Shown here piece after piece: positions 8,564-18,470 of a stretch of DNA of 64,000 bases. Origin of the DNA: an uncultured Neomegalonema sp. (lineage in GTDB: Bacteria > Pseudomonadota > Alphaproteobacteria > Rhodobacterales > Rhodobacteraceae); contig CALKBI010000013.1 of assembly GCA_937990185.1 (NCBI GenBank), positions 40,659 through 104,658 on the forward strand, written 5' to 3'. Below the pieces are notes generated by a model. That model was not told the origin of the DNA, ran no database searches, and was given only the letters and a program-made list of their open reading frames with translations. Each line of letters begins with the position of its first letter. Position 1 is the stretch's first letter. The translations under genes were made by a program, and so were the position numbers.

Positions 8564-9639
8564 TCGAACATCACCACATTGCGCATGACATCGCCGCGCT
8601 TAACGCCTGCGACGGCTTCATTGATTTGCTCAAGCGGATAGCGCCCGGAAATTAGCTCATCGAGTTTTAGGCGACCATCACGGTAAAGGCTCATCAGATA
8701 GGGGATATCGACACGAATACGCGATGATCCCATTTTCGAGCCGAGAATTTTTTGACTATACGAGGCAAGATCACCCGGATCGAATTCTGTCAGCACGCCT
8801 GTCGGCGGCATCCCGACAATGACCATTGATCCTGTCGGAGCCAGCATTGCGGGGGCGCTTTCGATGGCGCGCTTTAATCCGACCGAGATAAAGACGTAAT
8901 CCGCCCCGCGCCCCTTGGTTGCAGCCCGCACTTGCTCGGCGGCATCAGCGGCGTTTGCATCAACGGCATGGGTCGCACCGAAATCTTTTGCGAGCACCAT
9001 TTTGTCGGCGGCAATATCCAGCCCGATAACTGTGGAGGCTCCGGCAATCGCTGCGCCTTGTACACAGTTCATGCCGACGCCGCCCAACCCGATCACGGCA
9101 ACGGTAGAGCCAACATGTACCGCCGCCGTATTGGCGACTGCTCCGAACCCTGTGATCACACCGCACGCTAAAAGTGACCCGACGTCAAATCCTACATCGT
9201 CATCCAGTTTGACGATCTGCGATTGATGCACCAAGGCTTGCTGCGCAAATGCCCCAGTCCGCAATCCATGCATGAGCGTTTCGCTCCCGATGCTGAGAGG
9301 CGATTGCGCGTCCAGAGGAAAAGATGTTTCGCAGGCGACCTGAGCGCCTTGGGCGCAACAATGACACGTTCCACAAGAACGGATGAGCGTTACGACAACC
9401 CGATCGCCCGCTTTGAAATCCTGAACACCAGCCCCGACAGATTCGACAATGCCCGCTGCCTCATGCCCGAAAACGGCGGGTAAATCCCCGCCCCATCCAC
9501 CGTCGATATAGGTCAGATCACTGTGACAGATGGCACATGCCTTAATGTCGATGCGAACTTCGCCTTCACCCGGCGCGGCAATGCTTACGTCTTCGATGCT
9601 GAGCGGCGCTCCGAATGTGCGGCAAACGGCTGCTTTCAT
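8560..9639 (-). CDS. Zinc-dependent alcohol dehydrogenase (MDR family, class III-like)
   Basis: 359 residues. The catalytic zinc site is seen in CAICHSDLTYIDG and GHEAAGIVESVG; the structural zinc lobe in SCGTCHCCAQGAQVACE has the four cysteines; VAVIGLGGVGMNCVQGAAIAGA is the Rossmann motif, followed by GLDIAADK whose Asp suggests NAD. The overall layout is close to class III/formaldehyde-dehydrogenase-like enzymes, with no sign of strict glutathione dependence readable. It is the first gene of a two-gene operon with the enolase-superfamily dehydratase (4-bp overlap). Confidence 0.85.
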   Translation of the reverse strand: MKAAVCRTFGAPLSIEDVSIAAPGEGEVRIDIKACAICHSDLTYIDGGWGGDLPAVFGHEAAGIVESVGAGVQDFKAGDRVVVTLIRSCGTCHCCAQGAQVACETSFPLDAQSPLSIGSETLMHGLRTGAFAQQALVHQSQIVKLDDDVGFDVGSLLACGVITGFGAVANTAAVHVGSTVAVIGLGGVGMNCVQGAAIAGASTVIGLDIAADKMVLAKDFGATHAVDANAADAAEQVRAATKGRGADYVFISVGLKRAIESAPAMLAPTGSMVIVGMPPTGVLTEFDPGDLASYSQKILGSKMGSSRIRVDIPYLMSLYRDGRLKLDELISGRYPLEQINEAVAGVKRGDVMRNVVMFE

Positions 9640-9863
9640 GGTTCATCCCCAGTTAAATATCGCGGCTACGCTGCACCACATACGATGTTCTTACAAGCGT
9701 ACTTTGCACGTCACATCAATGATCAAAATGTGATCGGCATGACCCTATTGTTAACGCGATTGAAGCCATTATCTGAGACACTGATCAAAGGGGGCTACGA
9801 CCTTGCAAAGCCGAATGCTTGTTGCACATGGCTTGGCACTGTTGAGATACGGGGAAGTTGGTT

Positions 9864-10220
9864 ATGAACGATTGCCGGTTTTTTTCTGAAAGTTTCAGCT
9901 CCGATGAAGCGATTACGTGGGTTGCCGATTGTGCAACGTCATCAGGGTGGACCAGTGAAGAAGCAAAACGCCTTGCCGATTGCGTGAGCGATAGCGCCCT
10001 TGCCGTTTCCGAACGCGCGTATCGTCTCCAAGCGCGCGGTCCGGTCTTTGTAAAGCTGGATGTCAATTCAACCGAGGCGACGCTCGAACTTCACCACGAA
10101 GGTGCGATTGGCGATAAGCCTTGCGATTGCGCAGCGGCAAAATCCGCAATCTCGCGCAAGTCCAGCGTATGGTTGGATGGACAGCTCCGCACCCACAAGC
10201 TGAGAATCGCGCGCGCGTAA
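9864..10220 (+). CDS. Small protein resembling a degenerate anti-sigma-type HATPase domain
   Basis: 118 residues, ATG at 9864 placed 6 nt after GGGGAAG. Residues about 15-50 (WVADCATSSGWTSEEAKRL then ADCVSDSALAVSERAYRL) and 57-70 (VFVKLDVNSTEATLELHHEG) resemble the helix-strand start of HATPase_c_2 anti-sigma kinases, in which an N-box helix is followed by an EIEVxDxG strand. The expected Asn/Glu of the N-box and the glycine-rich lid are not clear, so ATP binding is doubtful. Function unknown. It is convergent with the CoxL-like gene, leaving 6 bp between stops, and divergent from the dehydrogenase. Confidence 0.55.
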   Translation: MNDCRFFSESFSSDEAITWVADCATSSGWTSEEAKRLADCVSDSALAVSERAYRLQARGPVFVKLDVNSTEATLELHHEGAIGDKPCDCAAAKSAISRKSSVWLDGQLRTHKLRIARA

Positions 10221-10226
10221 CGCTTT

Positions 10227-12554
10227 TTACTCGGCGGCTTCCGCAAGGCTGGATTGCTGTAAAGCATTCCAGACCTTCGTGGGCGTCACCGGTATATCGA
10301 TCTCTTCGATCCCGAAAGGGCGCAGAGCATCGAGGACCGCGATAACAGTACAGCCCGCTGCACCGACAGTTCCGGCCTCTCCGCACCCTTTCGCGCCAAG
10401 CGGATTGGTCGTGCAAAATGTTGGCCGAAAACCCACGTCAATCGGCGGCAAGTCATAGGCGCGGGGCATCTGATAATCCATGTACGAGCCAGTTAAAGGC
10501 TGTCCGGTTTCAGGGTCATAAATCGCGGCCTCGTGCAACGCTTCGCCGACACCTTGCGCGACACCGCCAACGATCTGCCCGGTCGCGAGCATTGGGTTTA
10601 ACAGCGTTCCAAAATCATCAATCACTGTGTATTTGGTCAGCTTGCTCTCGCCTGTCTCCGGTGTAATCTCAACTTCACAGATATGGCATCCATTCGGGAA
10701 TGACTTACTGCCACCATCGACCTTGGCTTCCCCCGTCAGCGTTCCACCTTCAAGCCGGGCAACGGCGGTAAAGAGCGTTGCGGTTTTATCTGTACCGACA
10801 ACGCGAAACTGTCCGCCGTTTTCAGGTTCAAACTCCAAATCGACTTCAGAGACTTCCAGTTCCTCGGCTGCGGCGGGGCGGGCGAGGCGGATGACTTCAT
10901 CTGACGCGGCAAAAAAGCTCTTGCTCGCCATGATCACCGACCGCGATCCACCCGTGCCACCGGCTTGGGGTAGGCTGTCGGAATCTCCGGCAACCCATTC
11001 GATACACTCATACGGGACGCCCAGCTTGGCATGTACGAGTTGCGGAAAGGCTGTTTCATGGCCTTGGCCGGTTGATTGCGTTCCGACCTCAACGCGCACC
11101 CGATCGGGTTGCCCGTCTTTCGCAGGGAATATCTCAATCCGTGCGGTTTCTTCAGGCGCACCACCCGTACGCTCCATATAGCACACGATGCCTTGACCGA
11201 GCAGCTTGCCCCGTGCCTCGGCCTCTGCGCGCCGCGATGCAAAACCCGCAACATCTGCCCGCTCTAAGGTCGCCTCCATAATGCCGGGAAAGTCTCCACT
11301 ATCGAACGGAATACCAAGCGCCGTTGTCCAAGGCATCATATCCGGTGTAGCGAGATTGCGCCGCCTGATCTCGTCTTGAGCAATGCTGAGATCAGCGCCT
11401 ACCCGATCAATCAGCCGCTCCATAATATAGTTCTGCTCAGGGCGTCCCGCCCCGCGATAGGCATCTGTGGGAGTCGTATTCGTATAGACCCCCTGAACGC
11501 GGTTATGGATTGTCGGAATGTTATAAACTGTCGGTGCAAGATCACCGCAGAAGGCCGTATGGCACGCAGGCCCGGCCCGTGATGGATAAGCGCCAAGGTT
11601 TGAAATCGAACTCAACCGCATCGCACGAATGCGGCCATCGCTATCACACGCAGCCTCGGCATAGGTGGTCAAATCACGGCCTTGCAAATCGCTGAGAAAA
11701 GACTCCGAACGGTCGCCGGTCCACTTCACCGGACGGCCCAAATCCTGCGCTGCTGCACAAGCCAACCCATACTCTGGGTGAAGCATCAGCTTCATCCCGA
11801 AACCGCCCCCAACATCGGGGACACGCACGCGGAGCCGCTGCGGTTCTACGCCGAGAACCCCGGCGATTTGTCCGCGCATGGCGTGCGAGCCTTGAGTGGA
11901 GACATGAATATCCCAACGGTCCTCCGCATAGGCAACATTGATTGCCCTAGGCTCCATTGCATTCACGATGATGCGGGTATTTTCCATCCGCACTTTCGAG
12001 ATATGAGCGGCGGTGGCAAAGGCGGCATCCGTTGCATCCTTGTCGCCGACTTCCCAATCATAGGCACGGTTATGAACGGCGCTTTCGTGTAACTGCGGCG
12101 CGTCTTCAGCCAAAGCTGTCTCACCATCGACAACAACGGGAAGGTCTTCGAACTCAGCCATTATGAGGTCAGAGGCATCTTTTGCTGCACGGATGCTTTC
12201 CGCCACGATAAAGGCGACGGGTTGACCAACAAAGCGAACTGTATCTTTGGCCAGATGCGGCAAGGTTGGATACACGCCCCTTGATCCGTCGGCATTGTTA
12301 ACGGGCATTTGAGTCGCCAGATCATTCAATCCGGCTATCGCAGAATCATCAGCAGTATAGATAGCGGCGACACCCGAAACCGCGCGTGCGTCCGTTACGT
12401 CAATACTCACCAACCGGGCATGGGCGTACGGTGATCTGAAAACCATTCCGTAGAGCTGGCCGGGCAGGGTGATGTCGTCGACATAATTGCCCGCGCCCTT
12501 GAGTAACCGGGGGTCTTCGACGCGGGATACTGACTGGCCGATTCCGAATTTCAT
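10227..12554 (-). CDS. Xanthine dehydrogenase family molybdopterin-binding subunit (form II CoxL-like)
   Basis: 775 residues. The N-terminus GIGQSVSRVEDPRLLKGAGNYVDD and VGGGFGMK are standard for CO dehydrogenase/aldehyde oxidase large subunits. The active-site loop reads AYRGAGRPE (about residue 370), the form II signature, not the AYRCSFR of true CO dehydrogenase, so the substrate is probably an aldehyde or N-heterocycle. GAKGCGEAGT near the C-terminus carries the catalytic Glu. Small (2Fe-2S) and medium (FAD) subunit genes are absent on both sides, and the gene is alone on its strand between convergent and divergent neighbours. Confidence 0.87.
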   Translation of the reverse strand: MKFGIGQSVSRVEDPRLLKGAGNYVDDITLPGQLYGMVFRSPYAHARLVSIDVTDARAVSGVAAIYTADDSAIAGLNDLATQMPVNNADGSRGVYPTLPHLAKDTVRFVGQPVAFIVAESIRAAKDASDLIMAEFEDLPVVVDGETALAEDAPQLHESAVHNRAYDWEVGDKDATDAAFATAAHISKVRMENTRIIVNAMEPRAINVAYAEDRWDIHVSTQGSHAMRGQIAGVLGVEPQRLRVRVPDVGGGFGMKLMLHPEYGLACAAAQDLGRPVKWTGDRSESFLSDLQGRDLTTYAEAACDSDGRIRAMRLSSISNLGAYPSRAGPACHTAFCGDLAPTVYNIPTIHNRVQGVYTNTTPTDAYRGAGRPEQNYIMERLIDRVGADLSIAQDEIRRRNLATPDMMPWTTALGIPFDSGDFPGIMEATLERADVAGFASRRAEAEARGKLLGQGIVCYMERTGGAPEETARIEIFPAKDGQPDRVRVEVGTQSTGQGHETAFPQLVHAKLGVPYECIEWVAGDSDSLPQAGGTGGSRSVIMASKSFFAASDEVIRLARPAAAEELEVSEVDLEFEPENGGQFRVVGTDKTATLFTAVARLEGGTLTGEAKVDGGSKSFPNGCHICEVEITPETGESKLTKYTVIDDFGTLLNPMLATGQIVGGVAQGVGEALHEAAIYDPETGQPLTGSYMDYQMPRAYDLPPIDVGFRPTFCTTNPLGAKGCGEAGTVGAAGCTVIAVLDALRPFGIEEIDIPVTPTKVWNALQQSSLAEAAE

Positions 12555-12744
12555 GGAATGACTCCTGCATGAAATGAAGATTAAGCGACGGAAGCACCGC
12601 GTCTAACCGTACAAGACTAAGAGCGATACAGCCTGCATTAAAGGTGACATCGTATTTTCTATGCGTCTTAGCAGTGTCGTGGTGGTTTCACAAATCGAGG
12701 GTATCGAACTCAACGACAGTGTGAGGTAAACGAGGAGGCGGATT

Positions 12745-13809
12745 ATGGCGATGCTCAGGCTCGCCGCAGCGGAACAAACTCCGTTGCTCTTTGATCCAGA
12801 AAAAGGTGTGGACGCGCCTGCGTTAACGCGCGCCGATGTCCGTGCCGCTGCGCCTGCCCTCCGCAAATCCAAGCCGCTCGTCGTCATGGTTCACGGTTAT
12901 AAATTCGATCCTTTCGATCCGAACTGCGCCAACCCGCATGATTTTTTGTATCATTTTGACCCTGATCGCGTTGTCTCAGATCGTTGGCAGCGTCCTTCAA
13001 GCTGGCCCGCCGGTCTTGGCTTTCGCGAACATGACCCATGGGGAGCAGATGGCCTTTGTGTTGGTTTTGCTTGGTCAAGCCGACCCAATCAGCGAATGGG
13101 AGCATTCTGCCGCGCCTATCAAGAAGCGGAAGTCGCAGGGCTGGCTTTACTAAGAACACTCGAAACTCTGGCCGAAGCCTATCCGGTGCGTGACATAGAC
13201 ATCTTTGTTCACAGCCTCGGCGCACGGGTTGCGTTAACCGCTCTGCGCGTTGCGGCCCGGCAAGGGCAAACCGATATCCTCGAGCGGATTGGCCGCGTGA
13301 TCCTACTCGGTCCCGCCGAGCTTGCCAGCGTCGCAAGGGACACATTGGAGGCGATGGATAAAGCCGCTCCCAATCGCAAACCGGAAATCTACAGCGTGGT
13401 TGCGCGGGAGAATGATTTCTTCGATGTGCTTGTCGAACGCTTTGCCCCAAAGATTAAAGGCGTGACACCCATCTGTGTTGGTTCGCATGGCATGGGGGAA
13501 GATTTTGATGGCTGGCTCGACCTACAACTCGACAGCCCCGCACTGATTGAATGGCTTGCGGTTCGAGGTGTGAATATCGGCGGCGGACCACCTCGCAGAG
13601 TATGTCATTGGGGCGTCTATAATCGCCCCGGCGCATTGGATTTCTATGCGGACATTTTAAGAAACCGGCGGCAATGGTCTATTGCTTCCATGCGCGCTGC
13701 GGGCGTCCCGACCGAACAAGAACAACGCTGGGCGCGCCTCCCAATGTCGCGTTTATTCCACCGCCGCTCTAAAGATTCATCCGGCGATGCCAATGTGATG
13801 GTGAGCTAA
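12745..13809 (+). CDS. Alpha/beta hydrolase-fold protein
   Basis: 354 residues. MVHGYKFDPFDPN (about residue 50) is the oxyanion-hole strand and FVHSLGARVALTAL (about residue 152) the nucleophile elbow with Ser in HSLG. The late SHGMGEDFDGW could supply the catalytic His. No signal peptide is seen, so it should be cytosolic. The family resembles DUF900-type esterases; no substrate is evident. A strong bidirectional hairpin terminator follows at 13860-13893, separating it from the convergent YyaL-like gene. The start is ATG at 12745, with GAGGAGGCG about 8 nt upstream. Confidence 0.75.
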   Translation: MAMLRLAAAEQTPLLFDPEKGVDAPALTRADVRAAAPALRKSKPLVVMVHGYKFDPFDPNCANPHDFLYHFDPDRVVSDRWQRPSSWPAGLGFREHDPWGADGLCVGFAWSSRPNQRMGAFCRAYQEAEVAGLALLRTLETLAEAYPVRDIDIFVHSLGARVALTALRVAARQGQTDILERIGRVILLGPAELASVARDTLEAMDKAAPNRKPEIYSVVARENDFFDVLVERFAPKIKGVTPICVGSHGMGEDFDGWLDLQLDSPALIEWLAVRGVNIGGGPPRRVCHWGVYNRPGALDFYADILRNRRQWSIASMRAAGVPTEQEQRWARLPMSRLFHRRSKDSSGDANVMVS

Positions 13810-13859
13810 TCATCACCGCAAGCAATCATATCTTGGCGAAGATCTGGACGTAGAAATAC

Positions 13860-13893
13860 AAAAAGCCGCGCTCAATCAGGGCGCGGCTTTTTC
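13860..13893. terminator. Bidirectional rho-independent terminator
   Basis: A GC-rich stem AAAAAGCCGCGC pairs with GCGCGGCTTTTT around a short loop, with A and T tracts on both sides, so it can work on either strand. It lies between the convergent alpha/beta hydrolase and the thioredoxin-domain gene. Confidence 0.9.
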
Positions 13894-13910
13894 AATAAAT
13901 CGTCTTAGGC

Positions 13911-16214
13911 TTAGATCGACTTAGGCAACCGGAACGTATGTTGTTCTGGTGGCAGGCAACGATCATTCCCACAGATTTGAATGGTCAGCTCTGCGGCCTC
14001 TGCACTCGGTCCGACCGTTGTATTGATCTGGGTTTTATTTTCGAGCACAGCGACGGGTTCATCTTGAAATCCGAGCGAAATCATTTTTGGATTAGGATAA
14101 GCCACATTGCTAAGCCCCGAACCATTGAGCGCGGTTGCAATTAAATCGGGGTTCAGGGGCTGGTGGGAGTTCGCATGCCAGCCCGGTGCGAAATCAAGGT
14201 GCAGAGTCAGATTGTCCCCTTGCAGGTCCAGCCGCGCGGTGGCTGTGCCTCCGCCGAGGCGACGTGTCAGACCTGTCTCTCCTTCGCGGTAAATCGCCGA
14301 TGCAGTGACGGAAGAGATATTGGAGTCCGGCGATTCAACAATCGACCCTGACAATGCACCAAGCAGATTGTCAGCCCGTTGGATATTATCAACGGCCTTG
14401 TGGTCTTCGCCGCGACGGGACAATAGCGCGAATAACTCAAGTGCTGCGGCGTTGCCGGTTGGTGTCGCGCCTTCGATCACATCGTAAGTGGACCCGAGCG
14501 GCCCCGCCGTTTGCGCCATCCGCAAAGGTGCATTCGGCGCGTCCGTAAAGCGTGCGGAAATTTGATCGCTCATTTTTTGAGCCAGTGCGAGGTAACTCTT
14601 GTCACCCGTTGTATCTGACAGCGCGACCAACGCTAGACCCATCCAGGCATAATCCCGCAACGCGCCATCTTCGAGCGGCCCTGAAGCCCATGCACGGGCA
14701 AGGTCGCCATTGGCGGAAAACATTTGTCCGGTAATAAAATCGGATGCGCGTTTTGCTGCGGCAAGATAACGAGAATCGTTCAACGTCTCCGCACCATCGA
14801 CCAAAGCGCGGATCATCAGGCCATTCCAGCCTGCAATCAGCTTGGTATCAATGATCGGAGGCGGGCGGTTCTCTCTCGCTTGGCGCATTTGTTCGAGGAT
14901 CGGATCAAGCGAATTAAAGTCAGGCACGCGGTCAGGGCTGACATGAGCAACTGCACCGACGGGAATAGTTGGCGCTTGGTCCAAACCGATTGTTGCGCGG
15001 AACGCCTCCGCCTGCGCACCAAGGGCTGCATCAAGCTGATCATAGGTCCAAGCGTAATACGCGCCTTCTTCGGTTTTGCCGCCGGGCGTCTTGGGACTGA
15101 CGGCATCTTCAGCGGCAAAGAACGCACCTTCCGGTGCGGTCATCTCGCGGATGACATAATCCATCGCACGGCGCGCGGCCCGCTCAAACACAGGGTCTTT
15201 CGTCAAACGGAAAGCCTGCAAGAAATTACGGGTCAGCAAGCCTTGATTATAGAGCATCTTCTCGAAATGCGGCGTCCGCCAGTTCTGATCGACGGTGTAA
15301 CGGTGAAAGCCGCCCCCGACATGATCATGAATACCCCCCGCCGCGATATTACGCAGCGTGACCAGCGCAGCGCCCGCTGCGGTTCTGTCTCCGGTACGTT
15401 CATATCGGTCGAGCAAATACCGGATCATGGTTTCATTCGGAAATTTAGGCCCTTTGCCAAACCCTCCCGCGAATGAATCATGGTCTTCCAACAGGCCAGC
15501 CGTGGCTTTCTCAAAAGTCGCCTCAGTGATGTCCTGAGCGGCGCTCCGCGATCCGGCGATTAAGCGCACAAATTCCGAAACCGAAGCGGCTTGCTCAGAC
15601 ATTGCTGTGCGGCCTTCAGGATTGCGCCAGTCCGTTGAGATCGAGTTCAACGTATCGAGGAATGTGTTAGGCGGCTGATAACTTGTGGAGACAATAGGTT
15701 GTCCATCGGGCATCAGGAACAGATTGTTCGGCCACCCCCCGCGTCCGGTGAGAATTTGCGTCGCGAGCATATATTGCGAGTCAATATCGGGCAGGGTTTC
15801 GCGGTCGACTTTGATCGCGACAAAATTCTCATTCACGACACGCGCGATGTCGGCATTGTCAAAACTCTCTTCTTCCATCACGTGACACCAGTGACAGGTG
15901 GCATAGCCGACAGAGAGAAAGACCTGCACACCGCGCCGCTTCGCTTCGGCGAGCGCTTCCGGTCCCCAAGGATACCAGTTGATCGGATTATGCGCGTGTT
16001 GGCGCAGATAAGGCGAGCGCTCGAAAACGAGCCTGTTCGTATAAGTCGGCTTGCCCGAGGCATCCTTATATTGCGTTCTTGGCGGAGACACAGGCTGTGC
16101 GGCTGACATTTGCGCCAGCGCATCTGGGCTAATCTGTGCTCCGGGTAGCGGAGCTGCGTAAACGGCTGTTGAGAGGGCAAAGGTGCAAAGTGCTGAAAGG
16201 GCTATGCGGCGCAT
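13911..16214 (-). CDS. Exported YyaL/DUF255 thioredoxin-domain protein with C-terminal DsbD-alpha-like domain
   Basis: 767 residues from the ATG at 16214, which follows AGAGGA by 7 nt and starts a clean signal peptide ([22 protein letters not shown]). The next block is the YyaL/SSP411 thioredoxin-like domain with Cys107 and Cys110 in [14 protein letters not shown], then the (alpha/alpha) barrel with [14 protein letters not shown]. The last 106 residues differ: [12 protein letters not shown] and [10 protein letters not shown] (Cys748, Cys753) match the N-terminal DsbD domain that shuttles electrons in the periplasm. YyaL proteins usually lack a signal peptide, so this fusion points to an envelope redox role. 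A longer frame starting at 16307 has no ribosome site. Confidence 0.85.
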   Translation of the reverse strand: MRRIALSALCTFALSTAVYAAPLPGAQISPDALAQMSAAQPVSPPRTQYKDASGKPTYTNRLVFERSPYLRQHAHNPINWYPWGPEALAEAKRRGVQVFLSVGYATCHWCHVMEEESFDNADIARVVNENFVAIKVDRETLPDIDSQYMLATQILTGRGGWPNNLFLMPDGQPIVSTSYQPPNTFLDTLNSISTDWRNPEGRTAMSEQAASVSEFVRLIAGSRSAAQDITEATFEKATAGLLEDHDSFAGGFGKGPKFPNETMIRYLLDRYERTGDRTAAGAALVTLRNIAAGGIHDHVGGGFHRYTVDQNWRTPHFEKMLYNQGLLTRNFLQAFRLTKDPVFERAARRAMDYVIREMTAPEGAFFAAEDAVSPKTPGGKTEEGAYYAWTYDQLDAALGAQAEAFRATIGLDQAPTIPVGAVAHVSPDRVPDFNSLDPILEQMRQARENRPPPIIDTKLIAGWNGLMIRALVDGAETLNDSRYLAAAKRASDFITGQMFSANGDLARAWASGPLEDGALRDYAWMGLALVALSDTTGDKSYLALAQKMSDQISARFTDAPNAPLRMAQTAGPLGSTYDVIEGATPTGNAAALELFALLSRRGEDHKAVDNIQRADNLLGALSGSIVESPDSNISSVTASAIYREGETGLTRRLGGGTATARLDLQGDNLTLHLDFAPGWHANSHQPLNPDLIATALNGSGLSNVAYPNPKMISLGFQDEPVAVLENKTQINTTVGPSAEAAELTIQICGNDRCLPPEQHTFRLPKSI

Positions 16215-16416
16215 GGTATTTCCTCTTACTGTCGCTAACGGGTTTAATGCCGCACCGTAAAGACTTCCAAGCGATTGCAGGGTTTCTTGCGAAAACGTGA
16301 CATGCACGTGTTGTGGTTCAATATTTGTTCCTTCCGATTAAGATGATCTAAAATAAATTTTCGTGTATAGTGCCCGGATAAACCCAAAAAGGGTAAGCAG
16401 GCTGAGGAATAACAAC

Positions 16417-17586
16417 ATGAATACAATCCGTTTTGTTAGCACTCTCGCGTTGACTGTTGGGATTGCCGGATGCGCTAGCACTCCAAACTCCGTGCCGGTA
16501 TCGACAGCGCCTGTGACCGCGAAACCCACTGAAACTGCTAAGTTAGACCTGCCGGAACGGGTTGCTAGAACGCCTAAAACTACGAAGGCGCCGGAACCTG
16601 AGCGCGTTGCTGCATTGCCCGAACCAGTGAATTTGCCTGATGCGACCATTGCGCCGGTTATTCCAACGCCTGCACCGATTGATCTTGGCGCTTACGATGC
16701 GACTCTTGAAGCGCCTGCAACGGAATATACTGAGATAGCGTCGGCCAATCAGAATTTCCTACCGCCACCTGAACCGGTTGCCTATATCGACCAGCAATTC
16801 GCAGCTGACCCGTCTTATGTCACGGCGGCGCTTCAACCCGGCGCATCGGGAGCACCGCTATTGCGGGGGCAAATGGCGCCGATTCGCGATGATCCCATCG
16901 ACACAGTTGGTCAACAGCCGAGGCGCGCGACGTCATATAATGTCGCCGCGTTAAAGGCTGCGTATCGGCCTTCCGAAGCACTGACCATTCCTGCGCCTGC
17001 ACCAAAAGTTCGCAATGCGCATACGTCGGAATTTGGGCGGCAACTTTCCGACTCTGCGCTCTCGCGGTTGAACCCCAATGTGTCTTACGTCGCTTCGTAT
17101 AAAAAGATTGGCTACCCGTGGGGCGATGTGTCTGAAGACACCGGCGTTTGCACCGATGTTGTGATCCGCAGCTTTCGGGGCTTGGGGATTGATCTGCAAA
17201 GCATGGTCCATGAAGACATGCTGCAAGCCTTCAACGCCTATCCGAGCAAAAAGATTTATGGCCTGACAAAAGCCGACCCGAATATTGATCACCGCCGCGT
17301 TGTGAATCTCGAAGCGTTTTTCGAGCGGGTGGGCGCTGCGATCCCTGTCGGTTCAGATTATCAACCCGGCGACGTGATCACATGGCGTCTGAGTGGCGGC
17401 GAGCCTCATATCGGTGTTGTCGTGAACCGGCTTGATCCGAAAACAGGAAATCCGCTGATCGTTCATAACCTTGGCGCAGGGGTTCGGGCTGAAGACCTGC
17501 TCGATTACGCGCCGCCCCATGGCGCATACCGCTTCGCCCCCGACCAACAATCCCGCATCGCATCTTTGGCGCTTAAACGGGGATAA
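16417..17586 (+). CDS. DUF1287 domain lipoprotein (NlpC/P60-like amidase fold)
   Basis: 389 residues. The ATG at 16417 follows GAGGAATAACAAC; the N-terminus has a lipobox (TVGIAGCAS). A long Pro/Ala/Thr-rich linker (about residues 25-190) precedes the DUF1287 domain, which contains YPWGDVSEDTGVCTDVVIRSF (candidate nucleophile Cys), YQPGDVITW and EPHIGVV (candidate His). DUF1287 proteins are related to papain-like peptidoglycan or lipid amidases; activity is inferred. It is monocistronic. A longer start at 16363 would hide the lipobox behind a basic extension and is less likely. Confidence 0.82.
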   Translation: MNTIRFVSTLALTVGIAGCASTPNSVPVSTAPVTAKPTETAKLDLPERVARTPKTTKAPEPERVAALPEPVNLPDATIAPVIPTPAPIDLGAYDATLEAPATEYTEIASANQNFLPPPEPVAYIDQQFAADPSYVTAALQPGASGAPLLRGQMAPIRDDPIDTVGQQPRRATSYNVAALKAAYRPSEALTIPAPAPKVRNAHTSEFGRQLSDSALSRLNPNVSYVASYKKIGYPWGDVSEDTGVCTDVVIRSFRGLGIDLQSMVHEDMLQAFNAYPSKKIYGLTKADPNIDHRRVVNLEAFFERVGAAIPVGSDYQPGDVITWRLSGGEPHIGVVVNRLDPKTGNPLIVHNLGAGVRAEDLLDYAPPHGAYRFAPDQQSRIASLALKRG

Positions 17587-17828
17587 GTTCAGCTCGAAGC
17601 GCGCTTTGTGAGACGTAGGAAATTACCTTGCCGGTGTTCCGGCGAGGCATGTCTTAATGTAAACGCACGATCAGGCGGACCGGTGGTCCCGAGCGCGATG
17701 CGGCATGAAATGCTGCTCTGTAGGCGCGGGATCTCCTTGATGCAAAATCCCAGCGCACAAATTCTGATCGTTCAATGATTGAAAAGACGCAGGATTGCGG
17801 TACGCTCTGATTTGATAAGGAGCGCAAC

Positions 17829-18470
17829 ATGTCATCTTTCGATCCTCAGAAAATCACGGAAATCCATCGTCATTTGCACAGCCATCTGCCGCCCGAACCG
17901 GCGTTGCGCGTCAAGGCCATTGAGAGTCTTCTGGTGGAAAAGGGGCTTGTTGATCCCAAGGCCGTTGATACGTGGATTGAGGCATATACCGAAGACATCG
18001 GCCCGAAACGCGGCGCACAGATTGTTGCGCGGGCGTGGCTTGATGCGGACTTTAAAGCGCTGTTGATGAAAGACGCCACCGCTGCGGTCAATGACATGGG
18101 CCTGCAAGGGCAGGCCACCGGCCACTTACATGCGGTCGAGAATACCGATGCGGTCCATAACCTCGTCGTTTGCACGCTCTGTTCCTGCTATCCTTTCGGC
18201 ATCCTCGGCATGGCTCCGGCGTGGTATAAGGCGGCGGAATACCGGGCGCGCTCGGTGCGTGATCCGCGCGGCGTTCTCACAGAGTTTGGTGTCACGTTAG
18301 GTGATAAGGTCGCGGTGAAGGTTTGGGATTCCACCGCCGAGTTGCGCTACATGGTCGTGCCGCAACGCCCCGCCGGAACGGATGGTTGGGATCAGGAGGC
18401 CTTGGCCAAACTCGTCACCCGCAATTCGATGATCGGGACGGATCGCGATCTCTCGAAGGGAGTTGCGTAA
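17829..18470 (+). CDS. nthA: Nitrile hydratase alpha subunit, cobalt type
   Basis: 213 residues. The metal-binding claw VCTLCSCYPF is intact: Cys115, Cys118, Ser119 and Cys120. Thr after the first Cys is the residue seen in Co(III) enzymes, whereas iron enzymes have Ser. The flanking GILGMAPAWYKAAEYRARSVRDPRGVL is also typical. With the beta subunit it hydrates nitriles to amides in the cytosol; thiocyanate hydrolase shares the motif but has a different subunit layout. AAGGAGCG lies 6 nt before the ATG. The gene overlaps the beta start by one base (TAATG) and heads a five-gene operon. Confidence 0.95.
   Translation: MSSFDPQKITEIHRHLHSHLPPEPALRVKAIESLLVEKGLVDPKAVDTWIEAYTEDIGPKRGAQIVARAWLDADFKALLMKDATAAVNDMGLQGQATGHLHAVENTDAVHNLVVCTLCSCYPFGILGMAPAWYKAAEYRARSVRDPRGVLTEFGVTLGDKVAVKVWDSTAELRYMVVPQRPAGTDGWDQEALAKLVTRNSMIGTDRDLSKGVA

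Noticed and set aside
10227..12554. True CO dehydrogenase (form I coxL)
   Set aside because: The active-site loop is AYRGAGR rather than AYRCSFR, and coxS and coxM are absent.
12603..12887. Minus-strand frame between the CoxL-like and alpha/beta hydrolase genes
   Set aside because: It overlaps the start of the hydrolase, has no recognisable domain and no ribosome site.
17626..17647. Hairpin CCTTGCCGG-TGTT-CCGGCGAGG after the DUF1287 gene
   Set aside because: The stem is good but there is no T run; kept out of the terminator list for lack of support.
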